In this document: positions 37,284 through 44,883 of the stretch, one piece after another
How positions within the stretch are numbered: the first letter of the stretch is position 1
Layout of the letters: each line of letters opens with the position of its first letter
Origin: VRUE01 sp040508545
GTDB taxonomy: Bacteria > Actinomycetota > Thermoleophilia > Solirubrobacterales > 70-9
Reading direction: 5' to 3'
Assembly (NCBI GenBank): GCA_040508545.1
Contig: JBEVMR010000116.1
Span: 5,388-69,387, forward strand
Length of the DNA: 64,000 bases
Notes under the pieces: model-generated
The model's input: only the letters and a program-made list of their open reading frames with translations
What the model was told of the DNA's origin: nothing
Database searches by the model: none
Made by a program: the position numbers and the translations under genes

Positions 37284-38784
37284 CGTCGGCCCCGGCTCGG
37301 CGGCTGCAAGAGCCAACAACCGCAGCAGCACCACCGCCTGGGTGCTGCTCGCGCTGCTCGCCTCGTGCACCGGCCTGGCGCTGTGTGCCGCGCCCGCCGC
37401 AGCGGCGCCGGCGCCGCTGCAGACCGGCGTCTCCTACGTGCTGCCCAATGAGGAACCCGCCGTCGCGCTCGAACACGTCAAGCAGGCCGGAGCACAGCTC
37501 GCCCAGGCGCCGGTGCGCTGGTCGATCGTTGCGCCAGGCGACCGGCCGACTGCCTGGGAACCGGAAAACCCCGCCGACCGCAACTACGACTGGGAGGAAA
37601 CGGATCGCTGGGTGCAGGCCGCGGTCGCCGCCGGTGTGACTCCGGTGCTGCAGATCCGCAGCGCACCCGCCTGGGCCCAGCGCTGTCCGCCAGAGAAGAT
37701 CGACACCGGGGCCCCCTGCAATCCCGACCCCGCCGACCTCGCGGCCTTCGCCACCGCCGCCGCACGCCGCTACAGCGGCCAGTTCGGCGGCCTTCCGAGG
37801 GTCAAGTACTGGCAGGGCCTGAACGAGCCCAACCTGGTCCTCTTCTTCCAGCCCCAGTACAACGGCAAGAAGCCGGTCTCGCCGGGCCTCTACAGGGACC
37901 TGATCAACGCCTTCTATGCCGCGATCAAGGGCGTCGACCCCTCGAATCTCGTGATCGCGGCGGGCCTCGGCCCGATCGCGGTTCCCGGCTACACGGTCGG
38001 CCCGGAACGCTTCGCCCGGCTGCTGCTCTGCATGACCGGCGGCAAGCACCCGCGGCCGACGAAGGGCGACTGCGGAGGCGGGGTCAACTTCGACATCTTC
38101 GACATGCACCCGTATACGTCCGGGGGACCGACCCACGAAGGCGGTCCCACCGAAGTCCAGATCGGCAGCCTCAGGAGGCTGACGAGATTGCTGGCGGCGG
38201 CGGATCGGGCAGGCAGGATCAACGGCGCATTCCGCCATACCCCCCTCTGGATCACCGAGTTCTCGTGGGACTCGAAGCCACCCGATCCGGGTGGCCTACC
38301 GATGAGGATCCTCACTCGCTGGGCCGCGGAGGCAATGCACGAGGCGTGGAGTGCCGGGGTCCACACGTTCTTCTGGTTCAGCCTGCGCGACTCCCCGACC
38401 GGCAACGCACCGTTTGGCGAGACGCTGCAGTCCGGCCTCTACTTCCGTGGCCCCACCGTCGCCCAAGACCGTCCGAAGAAGGTCCTCGGCGTCTTCCGCT
38501 TTCCCTTCGTCGCCTATCCCGGCACGAAGGGCCTGAAGTTCTGGGGGCGCACGCCGAGCAGTGGCCCCGGCAGGGTCGTGATCCAGGCCCTGACGAAAGG
38601 GCGCTGGCACGAGGTCGCCGCCGCCCAAGCGAACGCGGTCGGGATATTCCGCGGCAGGGCCGCGACCCGGTACGGGCTGGACAAGCGCGGCAAGGTCCGC
38701 GCCCAGTTCGCCAAGCGGAGCTCGGTTCCCTTCGGGATGCGAAACATTCCGGATTTCCCGCAGCCGCCCTTCGGCGGCGAGTAG
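37276..38784 (+). CDS. Secreted clan GH-A glycoside hydrolase (cellulase/GH39-like fold)
   Basis: This 502-residue protein has an N-terminal membrane or signal segment (TAWVLLALLASCTGLALC) and a TIM-barrel domain. The acid/base Glu is in QGLNEPNLV (about Glu184, the N-E pair after strand 4) and the nucleophile in LWITEFSWDSKP (about Glu328, after strand 7), the clan GH-A arrangement. Other barrel strands read TPVLQIRSAPAWAQ and NFDIFDMHPYTSGG, and TFFWFSLRD near strand 8. A C-terminal beta-domain of about 100 residues follows (GRVVIQALTKGRWHEVAA). The start is a TTG overlapping the previous gene by 8 bases. The substrate is unknown; cleavage of the polymer made by the neighbouring ligase-type gene is possible. 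Confidence 0.87.
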   Translation: MTDVGPGSAAARANNRSSTTAWVLLALLASCTGLALCAAPAAAAPAPLQTGVSYVLPNEEPAVALEHVKQAGAQLAQAPVRWSIVAPGDRPTAWEPENPADRNYDWEETDRWVQAAVAAGVTPVLQIRSAPAWAQRCPPEKIDTGAPCNPDPADLAAFATAAARRYSGQFGGLPRVKYWQGLNEPNLVLFFQPQYNGKKPVSPGLYRDLINAFYAAIKGVDPSNLVIAAGLGPIAVPGYTVGPERFARLLLCMTGGKHPRPTKGDCGGGVNFDIFDMHPYTSGGPTHEGGPTEVQIGSLRRLTRLLAAADRAGRINGAFRHTPLWITEFSWDSKPPDPGGLPMRILTRWAAEAMHEAWSAGVHTFFWFSLRDSPTGNAPFGETLQSGLYFRGPTVAQDRPKKVLGVFRFPFVAYPGTKGLKFWGRTPSSGPGRVVIQALTKGRWHEVAAAQANAVGIFRGRAATRYGLDKRGKVRAQFAKRSSVPFGMRNIPDFPQPPFGGE

Positions 38785-38823
38785 CCGAGCGCCCCATCCC
38801 TTCAGATAGGGTTCCGCGCCGCA

Positions 38824-40041
38824 ATGCGCTTCTACGAGTACGAGGCACGCAAGATCGTCGAGCTGGCGGGGATTCCCGTCACTAAGTACGGCTTCTGCAA
38901 AACGGCCGACGAGGCACGCAAGGCCGCCGAGGAGATCGGCGGTCCGACCGTGATCAAGTCGCAGGTGCTGAGCGGCGGACGGATGAAGGCCGGCGGGGTC
39001 AAGTTCGCCGACACGCCCGATGAGGCCGCAGAGCACGCCGAGGCGATCCTGCAGCTGGAGATCAACGGCCACATGCCGCGCGGCGTCCTCGTCGACCCCA
39101 AAGCCGAGGTCAAGCAGGAGTACTACGCAAGCGTCGTCTGGGACGGCACCGCGAAGCGGCCGCTGATGCTGTTCAGCGACATGGGCGGGATCGACATCGA
39201 GGAGGTCGCCGAGACCCACCCCGACCACGTCGGCCGCGGCCACCTCTCCAATCTCCTGCCGATCGCCGACTTCGAGGCCAAGCAGGCGGTCGCCGCGACC
39301 GGCGTCACCGGCTCGCAGCTGAACCGGGCGACGCCGATCCTGGCCAAGCTCGCCCGGCTCTTCCGCGACTACGACATGACCCTGGCCGAGATCAATCCGC
39401 TGGTCGAGCTGACCGACGGCAGCTTCGTCGCCCTCGACGCCCACATGGAGATGGAGAACGAGGCGGTCGGGCGGCAGAAGGCGCTGCTGCGCAAGCACCT
39501 GGAAATCGCCGAGGAGGACACGCGCGAGACTTACGAGCCCTCCGATTTCGAGCGCAACGTCGCCGCGATCGACGCCGCCGACCATCGCGGCGTGATCCAG
39601 GGCAAGGACCACGGCTTCGAGGGCAACCTCGGCCTCGTGATCGGCGCCGGCGGCGGCTCGCTGACCCTGACCGATGCGGTCCGCAGCCAGGGCGGCAAGC
39701 CGGCCAACTACTCCGAGATCGGCGGCAACCCCTCGGTCGCCAAGGCCTGCGGTCTGGCCAAGGAGGTGCTGGAGAAGGACGGCGTCGAGAAGATCGCCGT
39801 GATGATGTCGATCGTCTCCAACACCCGCGTCGACATCGTCGCCCGCGGCGTGATCAAGGCCTGCCTCGAGCTCGGCAAGGACCCCGGCGAGACGATCGCG
39901 ATCTTCCGCATCCCCGGCGCCTGGGAGGACGAGGGCTTCAAGATCCTCGATCGCTACGGCGTCGAGTACTGCGACCGCTCGGTCTCGATGTGGGAGGCGG
40001 CGGGACGCGCCGTTTCGAAGATCCAGGGAGCGCCTGCCTGA
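38824..40041 (+). CDS. sucC: ATP-grasp acyl-CoA synthetase beta subunit (succinyl-CoA synthetase-like)
   Basis: This 405-residue subunit joins an ATP-grasp domain (RFYEYEARKIVELAGIPVTK at the N-terminus, KSQVLSGGRMKAGGVKFA, LAEINPLVEL for Mg) to a CoA-ligase domain (LVIGAGGGSLTLTDAVRSQG, NYSEIGGNPSVAKACGLAKE, AIFRIPGAWEDEG). With the next gene it should make succinyl-CoA (or another dicarboxylyl-CoA such as malyl-CoA) at the cost of a nucleotide triphosphate. The sequence differs from typical SucC in several places (FYEYEARK for LHEYQAK, SGGRMKAGG for GGRGKAGG), so it belongs to a divergent branch closer in style to archaeal or citryl-CoA-synthetase-like forms. The gene symbol is therefore provisional. 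Its stop overlaps the alpha-subunit ATG (TGATG). Confidence 0.85.
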   Translation: MRFYEYEARKIVELAGIPVTKYGFCKTADEARKAAEEIGGPTVIKSQVLSGGRMKAGGVKFADTPDEAAEHAEAILQLEINGHMPRGVLVDPKAEVKQEYYASVVWDGTAKRPLMLFSDMGGIDIEEVAETHPDHVGRGHLSNLLPIADFEAKQAVAATGVTGSQLNRATPILAKLARLFRDYDMTLAEINPLVELTDGSFVALDAHMEMENEAVGRQKALLRKHLEIAEEDTRETYEPSDFERNVAAIDAADHRGVIQGKDHGFEGNLGLVIGAGGGSLTLTDAVRSQGGKPANYSEIGGNPSVAKACGLAKEVLEKDGVEKIAVMMSIVSNTRVDIVARGVIKACLELGKDPGETIAIFRIPGAWEDEGFKILDRYGVEYCDRSVSMWEAAGRAVSKIQGAPA

Positions 40042-40958
40042 TGTCGATCCTGCTGAACAAGGAGACGACCTTCATCGTCCAGGGGATCACCGGGCGCGAG
40101 GCGGTCAACCTGACCAAGGAGTGCCTCGACTACGGCTCCAAGGTCGTCGGCGGCGTCACCCCTGGCCGCAAGGGTCGCGAGGTCCACGGCGTGCCGGTCT
40201 TCGACACCGTCGCCCAGGCGGTCGAGCACTACGGCAGCCCGATCGACGGCTCGGTCGTCACCGTCCCCCCCGCCTTCACCAAGGACGCGGTGCTGGAGGC
40301 GATCGAGAACGGGATCAAGCTGATCGTGATCGTCACCGAGCGCATCCCGCGCCGCGACGTCGCCCAGATGGTCGAGCTCGCCGACATGCGCGGAGCACGG
40401 ATCATCGGCCCCAACTGCCTCGGCCTGATCGTGCCCGAGGTCTGCAAGATGGGCGGCATCGGCGGCCCGGCGAAAGACGCCGCCAAGGCCTACGCCCCCG
40501 GCCCGGTCGGAGTGATGAGCCGCTCGGGCGGGATGACCACCGAGATCTCCTCCTCACTAACCCAGGCCGGCCTCGGCGTCTCGACCGCCGTCTCGATCGG
40601 CGGCGACGCGATCATCGGCTCCACCTACGCCGAGCTGATGCCCTACTTCGAGGCCGACGAGCAGACCCAGGCGATCGTCATCTACACCGAGCCCGGCGGT
40701 CGCATGGAGGCGCAGCTCTCCGAGTGGGTCAGGGAGAACGACTCACGCCTGCCGATCGTCGCCTTCATGGCGGGCAAGTTCATGGACGACGATGAGATGA
40801 AGGGGATGAGCTTCGGCCACGCGGGAACTATTGTCGAGGGCGTGGAGGACACGGCGACCGAGAAGATCGCCCGCCTCGAAGCCGCCGGCATCCGCGTCGT
40901 CGAGCGGATCGACGAGATCCCCGACGCGGTCAAGCAGAAGCTTGGGGTCGCAGCCTGA
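40041..40958 (+). CDS. sucD: Acyl-CoA synthetase alpha subunit (succinyl-CoA synthetase-like)
   Basis: This 305-residue subunit has a CoA-binding Rossmann domain (SILLNKETTFIVQGITGREA, GGVTPGRKGREVHGVPVFDT, ARIIGPNCLGLIVPE) and the ligase domain (GPVGVMSRSGGMTTEISSSL, VSIGGDAIIGSTYAELMPYF) with the active-site phosphohistidine His260 in FGHAGTIVEG. All residues needed for the phosphoryl relay are present. It is placed between the beta subunit and a small ferredoxin, each junction being TGATG. This linkage suggests cooperation with a ferredoxin-dependent oxidoreductase elsewhere in the genome, such as a 2-oxoacid:ferredoxin enzyme. Substrate could be succinate or malate; the malyl-CoA lyase-like gene 6.4 kb upstream leaves the second open. 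Confidence 0.87.
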   Translation: MSILLNKETTFIVQGITGREAVNLTKECLDYGSKVVGGVTPGRKGREVHGVPVFDTVAQAVEHYGSPIDGSVVTVPPAFTKDAVLEAIENGIKLIVIVTERIPRRDVAQMVELADMRGARIIGPNCLGLIVPEVCKMGGIGGPAKDAAKAYAPGPVGVMSRSGGMTTEISSSLTQAGLGVSTAVSIGGDAIIGSTYAELMPYFEADEQTQAIVIYTEPGGRMEAQLSEWVRENDSRLPIVAFMAGKFMDDDEMKGMSFGHAGTIVEGVEDTATEKIARLEAAGIRVVERIDEIPDAVKQKLGVAA

Positions 40959-41191
40959 TGGCCGAGACGCTCCACAAGGTCTTCATCGACGTCGAGGTCG
41001 ACGCCTCGGTCGCCGGCGACGCCGAGCTGGCCAAGAAGCTGGAAGAAGTCTGCCCCGTCGACATCTTCGCCGCGAGCGACGCCGGCGTCGAGGTCGTCAC
41101 CAAGAATCTCGACGAGTGCGTTCTCTGCAACCTCTGCGTCGACGCGGCGCCCGACGGCGCGGTTCGCGTCGTCAAGCTCTACGAGAGCTGA
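40958..41191 (+). CDS. FixX-like single-cluster ferredoxin
   Basis: This 77-residue protein has Cys32 in EEVCPVDIF and Cys54, Cys57 and Cys60 in CVLCNLC, with an Ala (DAAPDG) where a two-cluster ferredoxin has its next Cys. The order C-P first and then C-x2-C-x2-C is that of FixX-type ferredoxins, which carry electrons for FixABC/electron-transfer-flavoprotein systems; it can hold one 4Fe-4S cluster. The ATG overlaps the stop of the alpha subunit (TGATG), so it is the third member of a coupled operon. No fixABC genes are in the window. Its partner is unknown, but tight linkage to an acyl-CoA synthetase is notable. Confidence 0.85.
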   Translation: MAETLHKVFIDVEVDASVAGDAELAKKLEEVCPVDIFAASDAGVEVVTKNLDECVLCNLCVDAAPDGAVRVVKLYES

Positions 41192-41261
41192 GCCCCCGCC
41201 CGGGCGGATCCAGGATCAGGGTGATCAACGTCACGGTCGGGCGAGCGACCGCGGTCGAGGC

Positions 41262-43403
41262 TTGCGACTTGCATTGACCCGGCTCGCAGACCTGACCTGG
41301 AAGCACCCGAAGCTCGTCCTCGCGGCGGTCGGCGTCTTCACCATCCTCGCCTTCGTCCTCAGCAAAGACGTCCAGCAGCACCTCAAGGCGGCGGGCTTCA
41401 GCGATCCGGCCAGCGAGAGCAGCCGAGCGCAGGAGCTGCTGATCGCAAAGACCGGCAGCGACGCGATGCCGGGGATCGTGGTGCGGATCACTCCGCCGGA
41501 CGGCGCCAAGCGCCTGCCGCTCCGCTCGCCGGCGCTCGCCAGGGAAACGAAGCGCCTCGGCGCCCAACTGCTCAGGATCGATGGAATCGCCCGAGTCGAA
41601 GACCCGCTCGCCGGCGGCTCGCCTCAGCTGATCGCCACCGATCGGAGCTCGCTGCTGCTCAACGCCTACTTCTCCAGCAGCGACGCGGAGGTTCTCACCA
41701 GCGCCGCTGACGAAGCAACGCAGCAGCTCGACTCGACCCGCTTCGGGGTAACCGTCGGCGGCATCGCCGCCGGGTTCAACGAGACCAGCGACACGCTCGA
41801 GAAGGACCTCGTCCGGGCCGAGCTGATCGCCTTCCCGCTGCTGGCCCTGCTCCTGCTGATCGTCTTCCGCGGCGTCGTCGCCGCGTCGATCCCGCTGCTC
41901 GTCGGGATGGTCTCGATCGCGGGCACCTTCCTCGCTCTGTTGGTGATGTCGGAGTTCGTCGACACCTCCGTCTTCGCCCTCAACATCACCACCGCTATGG
42001 GGCTTGGGCTAGCGGTCGACTACGGCCTGCTGCTGGTCAGCCGGTACCGCGAGGAGCTCGAGCGCGACGGCCCGACCCGGGAGTCGCACCGCCGCTTGGT
42101 CGAGTCCGCAGGGCGCACCGTGATCTTCTCCGGCCTTACCGTGGCTGCCGCGATGGCGGCGCTGACGCTGTTGCCCCAGCGCTTCCTCTACTCGCTCGGC
42201 GCCGGTGGCGCGTTCGTCTCACTCTTCGCTGCGCTTGGCGCGCTGCTGGTCGTGCCCGCGCTGCTGGCGCTGCTGGGCGAGCGGGTCAACGCCCTCTCGT
42301 TGCGCCGCGGTCCCACCCTCTCGGACGAATCCGGCGGCTGGTACCGGCTCGCCCGCGGGGTCATGCGCCGCCCGGTCGTGGTTGCGCTGTCCACCTCGTC
42401 GCTCCTGCTGCTGCTCGCCGTGCCGGTACTGGGCGTCAACCTGACCGTCCCCGGCACCGACACGATGCCCGTGGGAAAACCGTCGCGCGACGTGGTGGTG
42501 ACGATCGACCAGGACTACCCGACCACGCTCGGCACCCCGGTACCAGTCGCCGTCGACGGACAGGCGAGCAGAGCACAGTTGGCGCGACTCTCGAGGCGGA
42601 TCGCCGCTATCGACGACGTCTCCTACCCGGTTCCATTTCGTCGTGTCGCCCCCGACCTGGCAGTCGCCAACTTCGGCCTGAGCGGAAGCTCGGACAACGC
42701 GCTCAACGGCGAAGCGCAGGACGCCATCCGCTCGATTCGAGCCCTCGAGGGCCCGGCGCCCCTGCTGGTCTCCGGCTACACCGCCGAATTCCTCGACCTG
42801 AAGACAAGCCTCGGCGACAACCTCCCCCTCGTCATCGCGGTGATCACGCTGACCACCCTGCTCCTGCTGTTCATGCTGACCGGGTCGGTGGTGCTGCCGC
42901 TGAAGACGCTGGTGATGAACCTGCTGACGCTCGCCGGCACCCTCGGCGTGATCGTCGCGGCCTTCCAGTGGGGCCTGCTCGACGGTCCGCTCGGCTACGA
43001 CGGCCCCGAGGGGATGGAGACCTCGACCCTGGTGCTGATGTTCGCGGTCATCTTCGGCCTCTCCACCGACTACGCCGTCCTCGTCCTCGCCCGGATCAAG
43101 GAGCTGCACGACTCCGGCCTGCCCAACGAAGAGGCGGTGGCCCGTGGCATCGCCCGCACCGGCAGGGTGATCTCGGCCGCCGGAATCTGCCTCGCCGCCG
43201 TCTTCCTCGCCTTCACCACCAGCTCGATCTTCTTCATGAAGGAGGCCGGCCTCGGCTACGCCGCCGCAGTGCTGATCGACACGACGCTGGTCCGGGCCCT
43301 GCTCGTCCCCGCCCTGATGCGGCTCTTCGGCGACTGGAACTGGTGGGCGCCGGCGCCGCTGCGCCGCTTCCAGCAGCGCTACGGGTTCTCCGAGGTCGCC
43401 TAG
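41262..43403 (+). CDS. MMPL-family RND transporter, copy 1
   Basis: This 713-residue protein has about eleven to twelve membrane helices in two halves, each with an extracytoplasmic loop domain, the layout of MMPL lipid exporters. The Asp-Tyr pairs linked to proton relay in mycobacterial MmpL3 are in LAVDYGLLLVSRYREEL and STDYAVLVLARIKEL. The N-terminus LTWKHPKLVLAAVGVFTIL is nearly the same as in the copy at 50538. Start options are TTG 41262 or TTG 41274, with a GAGG just upstream. It stands directly before the lipid-metabolism operon (184 bases) and ahead of the twin palindromes. A role exporting a lipid or hydrophobic compound is inferred from family and context. Confidence 0.9.
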   Translation: MRLALTRLADLTWKHPKLVLAAVGVFTILAFVLSKDVQQHLKAAGFSDPASESSRAQELLIAKTGSDAMPGIVVRITPPDGAKRLPLRSPALARETKRLGAQLLRIDGIARVEDPLAGGSPQLIATDRSSLLLNAYFSSSDAEVLTSAADEATQQLDSTRFGVTVGGIAAGFNETSDTLEKDLVRAELIAFPLLALLLLIVFRGVVAASIPLLVGMVSIAGTFLALLVMSEFVDTSVFALNITTAMGLGLAVDYGLLLVSRYREELERDGPTRESHRRLVESAGRTVIFSGLTVAAAMAALTLLPQRFLYSLGAGGAFVSLFAALGALLVVPALLALLGERVNALSLRRGPTLSDESGGWYRLARGVMRRPVVVALSTSSLLLLLAVPVLGVNLTVPGTDTMPVGKPSRDVVVTIDQDYPTTLGTPVPVAVDGQASRAQLARLSRRIAAIDDVSYPVPFRRVAPDLAVANFGLSGSSDNALNGEAQDAIRSIRALEGPAPLLVSGYTAEFLDLKTSLGDNLPLVIAVITLTTLLLLFMLTGSVVLPLKTLVMNLLTLAGTLGVIVAAFQWGLLDGPLGYDGPEGMETSTLVLMFAVIFGLSTDYAVLVLARIKELHDSGLPNEEAVARGIARTGRVISAAGICLAAVFLAFTTSSIFFMKEAGLGYAAAVLIDTTLVRALLVPALMRLFGDWNWWAPAPLRRFQQRYGFSEVA

Positions 43404-43469
43404 CTCTCACCATTGCCGCGCCGGGTGCTTGTCGCCCGGGCAAGTGTGCGACCGATCACGTTGACCTGG

Positions 43470-43510
43470 ACATCGATCGATGTCTCGGTTACGTTTACAT
43501 CGATCCATGT
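43470..43510. promoter_or_regulatory. Twin palindromic operator upstream of the lipid operon
   Basis: Two copies of a 14-base palindrome, ACATCGATCGATGT (43470-43483, perfect) and ACATCGATCCATGT (43497-43510, one difference), are spaced 27 bases start to start. The second is flanked by GTTTAC on the left and GTAAAC on the right, a wider symmetry. A TTGACC hexamer (43461-43466) adjoins the first copy. The pair lies 78 bases before the thiolase start and resembles TetR-type operators; the regulator gene is not in the window. Confidence 0.6.
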
Positions 43511-43587
43511 AGCGGGTAAACGGCGGCGGGAGGCTTTTGCGGCCCCTGCACGTCCCTGTATCGCACTCCAATCGAAAGGCATCGACG

Positions 43588-44883
43588 TTGACTGAGAGTC
43601 CCCGTCGGGTCGCCATCGTCGGCGGCAACCGAATCCCCTTTGCGCGCTCCAACTCGGTCTACTCGCGCGCGTCCAACCAGGACATGCTCACCGCCGCGCT
43701 CGACGGCCTGGTCGAGCGCTACTCGCTCGGCGGCGAGACGATCGGCGAGGTCGCCGGCGGCGCCGTGCTCAAGCACTCGCGCGACCGCGACCTGACCCGC
43801 GAGAGCGTGCTCGGCACCCGCCTCGCCCCCGAGACGCCCGCCTACGACGTACAGCAGGCCTGCGGCACCGGCCTCGAGACGGCGATCCTGGTCGCCAACA
43901 AGATCGCCCTCGGCCAGATCGACTCCGGCATCGCCTGCGGCGCCGACACCACCTCCGACGCGCCGATCGGCGTCAACGAGGGCCTGCGTGAGGTGCTGCT
44001 CGACGCCAACCGCGAGAAGTCGACGACGGGCCGGCTCAAGCAGCTGACCCGGCTGCGCCCCGGCCACGTCGTGCCCTCGATCCCGCGCAACGAGGAGCCG
44101 CGCACCGGCCTCTCGATGGGCGAGCACTGCGCCGTGATGGCGGCCGAGTGGGGCGTCGGGCGCGAGGAGCAGGACGAGCTCACGGTACGCAGCCACCACA
44201 GCCTCGCCGCCGCCTACGAGCGCGGCTTCATGGACGACCTCGTCAATCCGTATCTCGGGCTCGAGCGCGACCAGAACCTGCGCCCGGACTCCTCGACCGA
44301 GAAGCTGGCCAAGCTCGGCCCGGTCTTCGGCGGCGAGGCCGGCACGATGACCGCCGCCAACTCGACCCCGCTCTCAGACGGCGCTTCGGCCGTGCTGCTG
44401 GCAAGCGAGGAGTGGGCGAAGGAACGCGAGCTGCCGATCCTCGCCTACTTCGTCGATGGTCAGACCGCGGCGATCGACCACGTCCACAAGCGCGAGGGGC
44501 TGCTGATGGCGCCGGCCTACGCGATGCCTCGCATGCTCGACCGCAACGGCCTCAGCCTGCAGGACTTCGACCTCTACGAGATCCACGAGGCCTTCGCCGC
44601 CCAGGTGCTCTGCACTCTGCGTGCCTGGGAGGACGAGCGCTTCTGCCGCGACCGGCTCGGCCGCGAGAAGCCGCTCGGGGCAATCTCCCGCGAGCGGCTC
44701 AACGTCAACGGCGGCTCGCTCGCCGCTGGCCATCCCTTTGCCGCCACCGGCGGCCGCATCGTCGCCTCGCTGGCCAAGGAGCTGCACGAGCGCGGCTCCG
44801 GTCGTGGCGTGATCAGCATCTGCGCGGCCGCCGGCCAGGGTGTCGTCGCGATCCTAGAAGCCCCCGGAAAGGACGGAAAATGA
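43588..44883 (+). CDS. Acetyl-CoA acetyltransferase / thiolase (FadA2-like)
   Basis: This 431-residue thiolase cleaves or forms beta-ketoacyl-CoA. The acyl-enzyme cysteine is Cys92 in QQACGTGLETAIL; the second half has the usual YEIHEAFAAQVLCTL, NVNGGSLAAGHPFAATGGRI (GHP His) and ISICAAAGQG (second Cys). The start is set at the TTG 43588, where the conserved N-terminus (RRVAIVGGNRIPFARSNS) begins; upstream codons in frame are not conserved-looking. The stop overlaps the next ATG by 4 bases. The gene order thiolase, FabG4-like, HtdX-like, acyl-CoA dehydrogenase parallels mycobacterial fadA2-fabG4-htdX-fadE5 (Rv0241c-Rv0244c), although order and strand differ. Confidence 0.92.
   Translation: MTESPRRVAIVGGNRIPFARSNSVYSRASNQDMLTAALDGLVERYSLGGETIGEVAGGAVLKHSRDRDLTRESVLGTRLAPETPAYDVQQACGTGLETAILVANKIALGQIDSGIACGADTTSDAPIGVNEGLREVLLDANREKSTTGRLKQLTRLRPGHVVPSIPRNEEPRTGLSMGEHCAVMAAEWGVGREEQDELTVRSHHSLAAAYERGFMDDLVNPYLGLERDQNLRPDSSTEKLAKLGPVFGGEAGTMTAANSTPLSDGASAVLLASEEWAKERELPILAYFVDGQTAAIDHVHKREGLLMAPAYAMPRMLDRNGLSLQDFDLYEIHEAFAAQVLCTLRAWEDERFCRDRLGREKPLGAISRERLNVNGGSLAAGHPFAATGGRIVASLAKELHERGSGRGVISICAAAGQGVVAILEAPGKDGK

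Noticed and set aside
38824..40958. Naming the synthetase pair malate thiokinase (mtkAB)
   Set aside because: Motifs do not separate malate from succinate use, and the lyase gene is 6 kb away and not in the same operon; kept as succinyl-CoA-synthetase-like.
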